Shown piece by piece: positions 37,793-45,096 of a stretch of DNA of 45,096 nucleotides. Source of the DNA: Enterococcus thailandicus (GTDB lineage Bacteria > Bacillota > Bacilli > Lactobacillales > Enterococcaceae); assembly GCF_001886265.1 (NCBI RefSeq), contig NZ_JXLE01000019.1, positions 1 through 45,096 of the forward strand, read 5' to 3'. The notes beneath the pieces were generated by a model. The model ran no database searches, had not been told where the DNA came from, and saw only the letters and a list, made by a program, of their open reading frames with translations. How positions within the stretch are numbered: the first letter of the stretch is position 1; each line of letters starts with the position of its first letter. The position numbers and the translations under genes were made by a program.

Positions 37793-37815
37793 GTAACCAC
37801 ATGAATTGTAGTTAC
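37793..37815 (-). terminator. terminator of the cold-shock gene
   Basis: On the minus strand GTAAC-t-ACA-ATTCA-TGT-g-GTTAC, followed by TGTCTTTTTTT. Confidence 0.7.
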
Positions 37816-37837
37816 CGCCTTTTGAATATTGAGTGAA

Positions 37838-38038
37838 TTAAGCTTTCTCAACGTTTGTAGCTTGTGGTCCACGATCTGAATCTTCTACATCAAAAGTTAC
37901 AGCTTGGCCTTCTTCTAATGTTTTGAATCCGTCGCCTTGAATTGCTGAGAAGTGAACGAATACGTCGCTTCCGTCTTCACGTGAAATGAAGCCAAATCCT
38001 TTTTCAGCATTAAACCATTTAACTGTTCCATGTTCCAT
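37838..38038 (-). CDS. cold-shock domain protein
   Basis: A 66-aa protein made of one cold-shock domain: [15 protein letters not shown] (RNP-1) and [10 protein letters not shown] (RNP-2), ending in [10 protein letters not shown]. Such proteins bind single-stranded RNA and melt structure, aiding translation. The ATG at 38038 follows GAGGAGG; a longer frame to 38086 reads back into the leader. Monocistronic, with a strong promoter and a leader of over 100 nt, typical of csp genes, whose leaders respond to temperature. Confidence 0.95.
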   Translation of the reverse strand: MEHGTVKWFNAEKGFGFISREDGSDVFVHFSAIQGDGFKTLEEGQAVTFDVEDSDRGPQATNVEKA

Positions 38039-38178
38039 TATATAATAGCCTCCTCGTGCATAAGAGCACTTATTTGTTTGTAACATTGCTCGTGTACGAT
38101 AGAGGTGAACAAATGTCTAACTTCTATTCCCAAACAAAATTACACTATAATTGTACACTTGCTCAGTTTTTTTTGCAA
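38039..38178 (-). promoter_or_regulatory. cold-shock gene promoter and long leader
   Basis: On the minus strand TTGCAA (38178-38173), 17 nt, TACAAT (38155-38150). The transcript would start near 38143, giving a leader of about 105 nt, with GAGCA/TGCTC able to pair near 38050-38085. The -35 box lies only 10 bp after the radC stop. Confidence 0.7.
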
Positions 38179-38187
38179 GAATGTCAC

Positions 38188-38891
38188 TTACTCCTCTTCC
38201 AGTAATCCCTCTTCTCTTAAGCTCAAATATTGCTTCGTACCAATAATCAAATGATCTAATACTTCGATTCCCATCAACTCGCCACACTCTCTCACCCGTT
38301 TAGTAAAATGTAGATCTTGTTTGGATGGGAGAACATTACCAGATGGATGATTATGCGCCAAGATGATTTTTGCTGCAGAAACTCTCACAGCAAAATGAAA
38401 AATTTCTCGTGGATGAGCAATCGACTGATTTAAAGAACCAATAAACAACGTTTTCTTCAAAATGAGTTGATTCTGGGTATCCAAATAAATACATACTAAA
38501 TGTTCTTGTTGAAAATCACGCATCTCCATAATCAGCTGTTGCGCAAGGTCATAGCTTGAGCGTATCAGTGCACTTGCTGGTCGGGCTTCCACTTGAATGC
38601 GTTGACCTAACTCAATCAACGCACAAATTTCTAATGCTTTGACTCGACCGATTCCACGAATTTCCCGCAACTCAGTTAATGAAGCTTGTCGTAATGCAGT
38701 TAAATTAGCAAATTTTTTCAAGACCTCACCTGCAATATCCATTACATTATATGGGTGTTGTCCTGTACGTAGTAAAATCGCTAGCAATTCTTGATCAGAC
38801 AAAGCCTCTACAAAGCCTCTACACCATAAGATTCCATTCGCTCTCTTGGAAGTGATGTCGTCGGTACTTCTTTCATCAATCGTTTCCCCAT
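38188..38891 (-). pseudogene. radC: radC (JAB-domain protein) disrupted by an 11-bp tandem duplication
   Basis: The proper start is the ATG at 38891 (AGGAGG at 38904-38899), giving MGKRLMKEVPTTSLPRERM, then ESYGVEAL and a stop. The stop arises because TAGAGGCTTTG occurs twice in direct succession (minus strand, 38821-38811 and 38810-38800). Removing one copy restores VEALSDQELLAILL in frame and a 230-aa product, the normal RadC length. Downstream the helix-hairpin-helix (ELREIRGIGRVKALEI) and the metal motif ILAHNHPSGNVLPSKQD are intact. A continuous 253-codon frame exists only by entering from a wrong-frame TTG within the upstream gene's end. RadC family function is uncertain despite its DNA-repair name. 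Confidence 0.9.
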
Positions 38892-38945
38892 AAAAAAACC
38901 TCCTATTCCGTTCACTATAACTTACGAAAAAAGAGGTGTTTTTTA

Positions 38946-39596
38946 TCAAATAAATGTTGGAATTTCATGTAATGAAGAGACCACAGCAACTGTTTTATCT
39001 GCAAGTTCAGCAGATGGCTCCAATAAATCTGGTACCATAATAACAGGTATTTCTGCTGCTTCTGCTGCTAAAATCCCATTTTGTGAATCTTCTAAAATTA
39101 AGGTATTTTCTTTAGTTGTTCCTAACTTTTGTTGCGCTAATAAAAAGATTTCTGGATCTGGTTTGGCACGTTTTACATTTTCAGCAGAAACGATCATATC
39201 AAAACGAGTCAATAAATTATTTTTTTCTAATAAGAGTTCGATCACTTTTCGTTGATTGCTAGAAGCCACCACTTTAGGAATATCTTGTTCCTCCAAGAAA
39301 TCTAGTAGTTCCATCACACCAGGCTTTAGTTGAACATTTCCGGAAGCAAAACGAGTAAGCGTTTCCTGGAAAGACTCGTCAATAAATCGCTGAACGGTTT
39401 CTCGGCCATACTCAGCAAAAATCTCATGATAATTTGCCCAGACTTCTTCATCAGAAACACCGAGAAAGCGCAAATAAAATTCTTTATCGTACGGAAAACC
39501 CATTTGATCGGCTACCATCTGAGTTGCTTCATAATAAACCATTTCTGTATCAAACAATAAGCCATCCATGTCAAAAATCACTGCGTTAACCTTCAT
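38946..39596 (-). CDS. HAD-superfamily phosphatase, beta-phosphoglucomutase-like
   Basis: A 216-aa protein. Motif I is AVIFDMDGLLFDTE with the nucleophile Asp and the general acid Asp; motif II is VVASSN; motif III Lys is in RAKPDPEIFLLA; motif IV is TLILEDSQNGILAA. A helical cap domain lies between about residues 15 and 85. Sub-family IA; sugar phosphates or nucleotides are typical substrates, the exact one unknown. The ATG at 39596 has AGGAGG 5 nt ahead and is preferred to 39599. The start overlaps the folC stop, so the two are coupled. Confidence 0.88.
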   Translation of the reverse strand: MKVNAVIFDMDGLLFDTEMVYYEATQMVADQMGFPYDKEFYLRFLGVSDEEVWANYHEIFAEYGRETVQRFIDESFQETLTRFASGNVQLKPGVMELLDFLEEQDIPKVVASSNQRKVIELLLEKNNLLTRFDMIVSAENVKRAKPDPEIFLLAQQKLGTTKENTLILEDSQNGILAAEAAEIPVIMVPDLLEPSAELADKTVAVVSSLHEIPTFI

Positions 39597-40899
39597 CATT
39601 TCCTCCTAATTCAACTAATAGTTTACGAACTTCTGAAATAAAGTAAAGAGAACCTGTTACCAGTAATACATCTTCGTCTGTCATTTTTTCTAAAATTTCC
39701 GCTAATCCAAATTGCCAAAGTGAAACGATTGACACTTTTTGATTGGCTAAATCTGCTACTTGATCCAGTTCAATTGCTTTTGGATACTCAAATGTAGTGA
39801 GATAAATATGGGCGTTAGGAATATCTTGTAATTGTTGCAACATACTATTTACATTTTTGGTAGTCAATGCCGAAAACAAAATATTGATTCGATAACCAGA
39901 AAATTCTTTTTTCATATTTTGAACCAATCGCTTCATCGCATGGGGGTTATGTGCACCATCTAAAATAACTAATGGTTCTTCACTTAAACGTTCCATTCTG
40001 CCAGGCCAGTGTGCTTGTTTCAAGCCATTTTTGACTTCTTTTTCGCGAAACGGCAATTTTTCCATTTGGCAATAAAGTGCATACAATTCAATAGCAACGC
40101 CTGCATTTTCTACCTGATGTTGGCCCAACATACTTGTACTTAGACCGACCATTTTTCCGGATTCATTATAAAAGTCAAAAACTTCACCCCAATTTTTTGC
40201 TGGATGTTGATAGATGACTCGATACTCTTCACCAAATAAATAATGTTTCGCATTTTTATTTTTAGCTGTCTCATTAATCACGGCTAATGCATTTGGTTCA
40301 ATTTTCCCTGTCACAACGGGTATACCTTGCTTAATGATTCCCGCTTTTTGTGCTGCAATTTCTTCTAGTGTTTTTCCAAGAACCTCCGTATGATCCAGCC
40401 CAATCGTTGTGATGGCTGTCAGCATTGGCTGGGCAACATTAGTTGAGTCCAACAAGCCACCTAAGCCAACTTCAATAATTGCGATATCGACCTGTTTTTC
40501 TAAAAAATAATCAAATGCCATTGCAGTTAAAGTTTCAAACTCCGTAATTCCAGCAACCACTTCAAATTTATCAAGATGTTCAACCAGCGGCTGATACTTT
40601 TCCACTAATTGAATCAATTCTTCATCAGGAATTCCTTTCCCATTGATTGAAATTCGTTCATTAAATGTTTCAATGTAAGGAGAGGTAAAGGTTCCTACTG
40701 TTAACCCTGCTTCTTCTAACAAACAACGTAGATATGTCACAGTTGAACCCTTGCCATTGGTCCCAGCAATATGAATCGTTTTGACTTTTTTTTCTGGGTG
40801 ATCAACGACTTCCAGTAATGCATTCACGCGATCTAAACCTGGACGTGAGCCAAAAGGTAATCGGCTATGGATCCAAGCAATTGCTTCTTCAATTGTCAT
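39586..40899 (-). CDS. folC: folylpolyglutamate synthase / dihydrofolate synthase
   Basis: A 437-aa Mur-ligase-like enzyme adding glutamate to folates. IHIAGTNGKGSTVTYL is the ATP loop; FTSPYIETFNERI is the folate-binding signature; IIEVGLGGLLDSTN and TTIGLDHTEVLG are catalytic-domain motifs; EPLVILDGAHNPHAM is the late signature. The ATG at 40899 is chosen (GGGGG 9 nt ahead); further upstream codons overlap a TATAAT box on the minus strand at 40929-40924. It follows valS but after a terminator, so it may have its own promoter there. Confidence 0.92.
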   Translation of the reverse strand: MTIEEAIAWIHSRLPFGSRPGLDRVNALLEVVDHPEKKVKTIHIAGTNGKGSTVTYLRCLLEEAGLTVGTFTSPYIETFNERISINGKGIPDEELIQLVEKYQPLVEHLDKFEVVAGITEFETLTAMAFDYFLEKQVDIAIIEVGLGGLLDSTNVAQPMLTAITTIGLDHTEVLGKTLEEIAAQKAGIIKQGIPVVTGKIEPNALAVINETAKNKNAKHYLFGEEYRVIYQHPAKNWGEVFDFYNESGKMVGLSTSMLGQHQVENAGVAIELYALYCQMEKLPFREKEVKNGLKQAHWPGRMERLSEEPLVILDGAHNPHAMKRLVQNMKKEFSGYRINILFSALTTKNVNSMLQQLQDIPNAHIYLTTFEYPKAIELDQVADLANQKVSIVSLWQFGLAEILEKMTDEDVLLVTGSLYFISEVRKLLVELGGNDEG

Positions 40900-41063
40900 C
40901 AACAATGCCCCCATTTCTCTTTCATTATAGCAAAAAGAACGGCTGAAAGAAGTGTTCCGCTTAAAGAAAACCGAAAAATCATTCAAAATCAGCTTTCTAC
41001 TTTTTTATTTTGTCTTCTTCTGAGAAAAAGACAAAAAATTTCTTAGTCTTCATTTCAAAAAAA

Positions 41064-41088
41064 GAGAAGACCAAAAAATTCTGGCCTC
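41064..41088 (-). terminator. valS terminator
   Basis: On the minus strand GAGGCCAGAATTTTTTGGTCTTCTC, with G-T pairs, followed by seven T. Confidence 0.75.
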
Positions 41089-41154
41089 CCCTTTATGCTT
41101 AAATTTCTTTAGTTGTAAGCATTATTTTGTTGAAAGTAGTTCTTTTTTCACTGT

Positions 41155-43800
41155 TTAGCCAATCGTACGCAAACTTTCAATACGATCTTTAACAGCGGCT
41201 TGTTTTTCTAAATAATCTTTTTCTTTTGCACGTTCTGCCTCAACAACATCATCAGGCGCATTGGATACAAAACGTTCATTACCAAGTTTTCCTTGAACTC
41301 GTTTCACTTCACCTGTCCATTTAGCTAATTCTTTTTCAAGACGTTTGATTTCTTCTTCAATATTGATCAATCCAGCCAATGGTAAGAAAATTTCAGCCCC
41401 TGTTAGGACAGCAGACATTGCTAAATCTGGTGCAGTAATCTCACTTGAAATAACTAATTCTTCCGGATTACAGAAACGTTCAATATAATTGGTATTCTCA
41501 ACCAAGAATTGATCAATTTTGGGATCCGTCGTCTTAATCAATAGAGTGATTGGTTTTGATAACGGTGTATTCACTTCTGAACGAATATTACGTACTGCAC
41601 GAATCAACTCTTTTAGAACTTCCATTCCTTTTGAAGCTGTTTCGTCATCAAATTCAGGACGAACAACAGGATAGTTAGCAACAACCAATGAAGTACCTTC
41701 ATGTGGGATATGTTGCCAAATTTCTTCCGTTACAAATGGCATGATTGGATGCAACAGACGCAAGATTTGATCTAACGTGTGGACTAAGATGCTACGTGTT
41801 GTTTGTTTTGAATCAGTATCATCTCCGTAAAGAACTTCTTTACTCATTTCGATATACCAATCACAAAAGTCATCCCAGATAAAGTTGTACAATTGACGAC
41901 CTGCTTCACCAAATTCAAAGTGGTCAAATAAATCTGTTACTTTAGCAACTGTTTCATTTAGACGTGTCAAAATCCAACGATCAGCAACTGATTTTTCACC
42001 AGTTAGATCAATGTCGTTAATTGTCATGCCTTCCACATTCATGATAACAAAACGTGAAGCATTCCAAATTTTATTGATAAAGTTCCAAGCAGCATCCATT
42101 TTTTCATAACTGAAACGCATATCTTGTCCTGGCGCAGAACCATTTGATAAGAACCAACGAAGTGCATCAGCACCATATTTTTCAATGACTTCCATTGGAT
42201 CAATTCCGTTGCCCAGTGATTTACTCATCTTGCGACCATCTTCTGCACGAATCAATCCATGGATTAAGACGTTATTAAATGGTCGTTCCCCAGTAAACTC
42301 TAAACTTTGGAAAATCATTCGGCTAACCCAGAAGAAAATAATATCGTAGCCAGTCACCAATGTGCTTGTTGGGAAATAACGTTGATAGTCTTCACTCTCT
42401 GTATCGGGCCAGCCCATTGTTGAAAACGGCCATAAAGCAGAGCTGAACCATGTATCTAAAACATCAGGATCTTGTACCCAGTTTTCGCTATCTGCAGGTG
42501 CTTCCATTCCAACATACATTTCGCCAGTTTCTTTGTGATACCAAGCAGGAATTTGATGTCCCCACCATAACTGACGAGAGATAACCCAGTCATGCACATT
42601 GTCCATCCAACGTAAGAACGTCTGGTCAAAACGTGGTGGGAAAAACTCTACGGCATTATCTGTTTCTTGGTTTTCAATTGCTTTTTGAGCAAGTGGTTGC
42701 ATTTTAACAAACCATTGTGTTGATAAGCGAGGTTCAACAACAACTCCTGTACGTTCAGAGTGACCGACACTATGCGTCATCGTCTCGATTTTGATTAAAC
42801 GCCCAATTTCTTTTAAGTCATTGACAACCGATTTTCTTGCTTCAAAACGATCCATACCAGCATATTTTCCAGCTAACTCGTTCATTGTGCCATCTTCATT
42901 CATTACATTGACACGAGGTAAATCATGACGATTACCAACCTCAAAGTCATTCGGATCATGTGCTGGTGTAATTTTAACAACACCTGTTCCAAATTCCATA
43001 TCAACGTACGTATCCGCAACAACCGGAATTTCTTTGTTAACTAATGGTAAGATAACTGTTTTGCCAATCAACTCTTGGTAACGTTCGTCATCGGGATGAA
43101 CGGCTACTGCTGTATCCCCAAGCATTGTTTCCGGACGCGTTGTTGCAATCTCAACGACACCAGAGCCATCAGCTAGTTCATAGCTCATATGGTAAAATGC
43201 GCCTTCGATGTCTTTGTGGATTACTTCAATATCAGATAACGCCGTTCTAGCTTGTGGATCCCAGTTGATAATGTACTCACCACGATAGATCAACTCTTTT
43301 TCATATAAAGTCACGAAAACTTTACGGACAGCTTCTGACAAACCATCATCCAAAGTGAAACGTTCACGACTATAGTCTAAAGACAATCCCATTGTTGCCC
43401 ATTGTTCCCGGATATGGCTAGCATATTCTTCCTTCCAATCCCAAACTTGATCGATAAATTTTTCACGCCCTAAATCATAACGAGAGATTCCTTGCTCACG
43501 AAGCTTTTCTTCTACTTTTGCTTGCGTTGCAATTCCTGCATGGTCCATTCCTGGTAACCATAATGTATCGAAACCTTGCATTCTCTTTTGGCGAATCAAC
43601 ATATCTTGTAATGTTGTATCCCAAGCATGACCCAAATGTAATTTACCTGTTACATTTGGTGGTGGAATAACAATCGAATAAGGCTTCGCTTTCTTGTCGC
43701 CACTTGGTTTGAATAAATCTTGATCTAACCAGTTTTGATAGCGACCAGCTTCAACTTCTTGCGGATTGTATTTTGTTGATAAGTTTTTTTCTTCCGTCAT
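41155..43800 (-). CDS. valS: valyl-tRNA synthetase
   Basis: An 881-aa class I synthetase joining valine to its tRNA. The HIGH motif is [15 protein letters not shown]; the KMSKS motif is [12 protein letters not shown]; the editing (CP1) domain includes [16 protein letters not shown]; the anticodon-binding domain and a C-terminal coiled coil ([21 protein letters not shown]) complete it. GGAGG precedes the ATG. A T-box leader controls it. The length is normal for the family. Confidence 0.98.
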   Translation of the reverse strand: MTEEKNLSTKYNPQEVEAGRYQNWLDQDLFKPSGDKKAKPYSIVIPPPNVTGKLHLGHAWDTTLQDMLIRQKRMQGFDTLWLPGMDHAGIATQAKVEEKLREQGISRYDLGREKFIDQVWDWKEEYASHIREQWATMGLSLDYSRERFTLDDGLSEAVRKVFVTLYEKELIYRGEYIINWDPQARTALSDIEVIHKDIEGAFYHMSYELADGSGVVEIATTRPETMLGDTAVAVHPDDERYQELIGKTVILPLVNKEIPVVADTYVDMEFGTGVVKITPAHDPNDFEVGNRHDLPRVNVMNEDGTMNELAGKYAGMDRFEARKSVVNDLKEIGRLIKIETMTHSVGHSERTGVVVEPRLSTQWFVKMQPLAQKAIENQETDNAVEFFPPRFDQTFLRWMDNVHDWVISRQLWWGHQIPAWYHKETGEMYVGMEAPADSENWVQDPDVLDTWFSSALWPFSTMGWPDTESEDYQRYFPTSTLVTGYDIIFFWVSRMIFQSLEFTGERPFNNVLIHGLIRAEDGRKMSKSLGNGIDPMEVIEKYGADALRWFLSNGSAPGQDMRFSYEKMDAAWNFINKIWNASRFVIMNVEGMTINDIDLTGEKSVADRWILTRLNETVAKVTDLFDHFEFGEAGRQLYNFIWDDFCDWYIEMSKEVLYGDDTDSKQTTRSILVHTLDQILRLLHPIMPFVTEEIWQHIPHEGTSLVVANYPVVRPEFDDETASKGMEVLKELIRAVRNIRSEVNTPLSKPITLLIKTTDPKIDQFLVENTNYIERFCNPEELVISSEITAPDLAMSAVLTGAEIFLPLAGLINIEEEIKRLEKELAKWTGEVKRVQGKLGNERFVSNAPDDVVEAERAKEKDYLEKQAAVKDRIESLRTIG

Positions 43801-43827
43801 CCTGTTTCCTCCTTTAAAATAAAAAAA

Positions 43828-44095
43828 GTCCTAAAATACTTTCGTATTTTAGGACGTATAATTTACGCGGTACCACCTAATTTGTACTAGCAAGTTTTGC
43901 TACTACCTCTCAAGTGAGTTAACGATCACGACTCGTTTATCTCTACTCCCTCATTGAATAGCATAATGAGATTCAAGACAAAGACTTCCAAGCTACCTTC
44001 ACCAGCTATTATTAAGAACGTTTCAGCTATTCGCTCTCTCTCTAAAAATAAATCACTAGTTACTCCTCTTGTTCAACGTCATGATTCATTCTACA
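43828..44095 (-). promoter_or_regulatory. T-box riboswitch of valS
   Basis: The conserved T-box AGGTGGTACCGCG lies at 43878-43866 (minus strand); TGGT would pair with ACCA at the 3' end of tRNA-Val. The terminator GTCCTAAAATAC-GAAA-GTATTTTAGGAC (43855-43828) follows, with seven T. In stem I a GAAGTC bulge places GTC (43985-43983) as the likely specifier codon, a valine codon. Uncharged tRNA-Val would favour the antiterminator and valS expression. Confidence 0.93.
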
Positions 44096-44140
44096 TTCCT
44101 TTTTTTTATGTGTCAACTAGACTTTATTATTAGCTAACAT

Positions 44141-44794
44141 TTAAGAGAAAACAGTTGAATAATTTTCGTCAAAATAAATCAGGGTTTGCAGTTCTGTTGT
44201 TAAGTCAATGTACTGAATATTGATATGCTCCGGCACAACGACCCGGTCAGGTGCAAAATTTAAGATAGCTGTAACTTCACTTTTGACAATTTCATCAATA
44301 GCTGACTGTGAGTATTTGCTTGGCACAGTGGTAATCGCTACGCTGACTTGCATTTCTTTTGAGACTTCGGCAAAACGTTCGATTGGATAAATCGTTAAGC
44401 CATCTATTTCTCGGCCAATTAGTTCAGGATCATTGTCAAACACACAAACGATATTTAAGTTATCATTCCGACGAAAGTTATTATGTCGTAAAGCTTTTCC
44501 TAAATTTCCATAACCAACTAACGCGATTCTTTTTTCTTCACGGGTATTTAAAATACTATTAAAAACTTCGATTAGGAAAGGAACATCATACCCATAACCA
44601 CTTCTTCCCAACTCGCCAAGATGTGAAAAATCTCTTCGAATCGTTGCAGGCGGTACTTGCGTAATCTCACTAAATTCTTTTGATTTGATGCGAACAATTC
44701 CTGAATCATCCAACATCTTTAAGTAACGTAAGTATAACGGTAAACGTTTTGCTGTTGCTTTTGGTAACGTTTCAGATTTTTTCAACTCTCGCAT
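44141..44794 (-). CDS. rex: redox-sensing repressor Rex
   Basis: A 217-aa regulator. The N-terminal winged helix (ATAKRLPLYLRYLKML, then SKEFSEITQVPPATIRRDFS with LGRSGYGYDV) binds DNA; the Rossmann domain (IALVGYGNLGKALRHNN, VCVFDNDPELIG) binds NADH/NAD+; a C-terminal helix swaps between subunits. NADH releases it from DNA, freeing fermentation and anaerobic genes. The ATG at 44794 lies 8 nt after GGAG; a TTG at 44800 is too close. A Rex-like site overlaps its own start of transcription. Confidence 0.96.
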   Translation of the reverse strand: MRELKKSETLPKATAKRLPLYLRYLKMLDDSGIVRIKSKEFSEITQVPPATIRRDFSHLGELGRSGYGYDVPFLIEVFNSILNTREEKRIALVGYGNLGKALRHNNFRRNDNLNIVCVFDNDPELIGREIDGLTIYPIERFAEVSKEMQVSVAITTVPSKYSQSAIDEIVKSEVTAILNFAPDRVVVPEHINIQYIDLTTELQTLIYFDENYSTVFS

Positions 44795-44806
44795 GTTCAA
44801 AGCTCC

Positions 44807-44857
44807 TTGTTCATATTTTCACATATTTAGTGTATCATGTTTGAATCGTTGGAACAA
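44807..44857 (-). promoter_or_regulatory. rex promoter with candidate Rex site
   Basis: On the minus strand TTGTTC (44857-44852), 17 nt, TACACT (44834-44829). Just downstream, ATGTGAAAATATGAACAA (44824-44807) resembles the Rex consensus TTGTGAA-N4-TTCACAA, with three mismatches, and covers the expected start of transcription. Confidence 0.5.
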
Positions 44858-44877
44858 GCTTTCATCCCAATGAAAAA

Positions 44878-44907
44878 AGCAAAGGACAATAAAAATCATC
44901 CTTTGCT
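44878..44907 (-). terminator. terminator of a minus-strand gene beyond the right edge
   Basis: AGCAAAGGA and TCCTTTGCT pair around a 12-nt AT-rich loop; on the minus strand TTTTT follows the stem. The gene it closes would be to the right of the window, with copy C of the intergenic repeat between them. Confidence 0.7.
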
Positions 44908-44983
44908 TTCTAGTTAGTCAATCCATTAATCATCTAGTTCTTTGCTATTTTTAAAAAAATACCTGCTTGTTATTATTTGATTT

Positions 44984-45096
44984 CGAAGTAACCCCTCGAA
45001 ATTACTCATAACTGTTCAAAAATATAAAAACTATTTTTGTCAGTTATTCATTATTTTTGGGAGCTGGAAGTTTTGCGCCACAACCTTATTTACGGT
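44984..45096. repeat. third copy of the intergenic repeat, cut by the window edge
   Basis: It matches copy B at 30861-30974 in order: AACYCCTC, CATAACTGT, CTATTTTTGTCAGTT, TTATTTTT and CCACAACCTT, and matches copy A at the end (TTAT-ACGGT). No gene is seen from 44908 to the edge. Confidence 0.65.

Noticed and set aside
38892-38949. Longer N-terminus of RadC from a TTG start at 38949
   Set aside because: It reads through the true ribosome site and start in the wrong frame; the proper RadC N-terminus is encoded from 38891 up to the 11-bp duplication.

Overview
The window reads as chromosome of a low-GC Gram-positive coccus, most likely an Enterococcus of the faecium/hirae/durans/mundtii type. 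The grounds are gene content (rpmE2-rho-murA, fba, pyrG, miaA-hflX-ynbB-glnR-glnA, rpoY-rnjA, folC-valS, rex), AT-rich intergenic DNA, strong AGGAGG ribosome sites, firmicute-style regulation (T-box, CtsR, GlnR, a pyrG slippage attenuator, Rex) and a type II-A style CRISPR repeat. The species is inferred from memory of these families, not from a search.

Region 1, about 1-4470, is accessory DNA. A membrane-anchored XRE regulator is divergent from a secreted glycine/alanine-rich protein, with a perfect 18-bp inverted repeat between them. The secreted gene overlaps the start of a membrane protein gene that runs off the left edge and is easy to miss. Next come an unrecognised small protein, a 90-nt GC-rich cruciform, an HUH-type rolling-circle replication initiator, an excisionase-like protein and a tyrosine integrase. 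The integrase is broken twice: an in-frame amber codon, and Gln in place of the first catalytic Arg. The element ends against the 3' end and terminator of rpmE2; its left end is outside the window.

Region 2, 4497-7422, holds rpmE2, rho and murA, all on the minus strand. Region 3, 7557-18755, is a carbohydrate locus on the minus strand: an RpiR/SIS regulator; a GH1 plus GH3 operon with its own promoter and terminator; then a LacI regulator, two LplB/LplC-type permeases, a large lipoprotein binding protein, a YesL (DUF624) protein and a ROK kinase. No transporter ATPase is present, so a shared MsmX-type ATPase is expected elsewhere. The genes fit import of a beta-glucoside, ATP-dependent phosphorylation inside the cell by the ROK kinase, and cleavage by the 6-phospho-beta-glucosidase-like GH1.

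Region 4, 19103-24800, has fba, pyrG with a slippage-type attenuator, an orphan CRISPR array (9 repeats, 8 spacers, with two spacers duplicated as a pair) and the glnRA operon. Region 5, 24833-29033, is glpQ-miaA-hflX-ynbB. Region 6, 29232-35359, has a one-TM protein, clpP behind a CtsR box, two copies of an intergenic repeat, a gamma-carbonic-anhydrase-like protein, a 57-aa coiled-coil protein and a heterodimeric ABC exporter. Region 7, 35446-45096, has rpoY-rnjA, a cold-shock gene, a radC broken by an 11-bp tandem duplication, a HAD phosphatase, folC, valS behind a T-box, rex, and a third copy of the intergenic repeat at the right edge. No rRNA or tRNA gene was seen.
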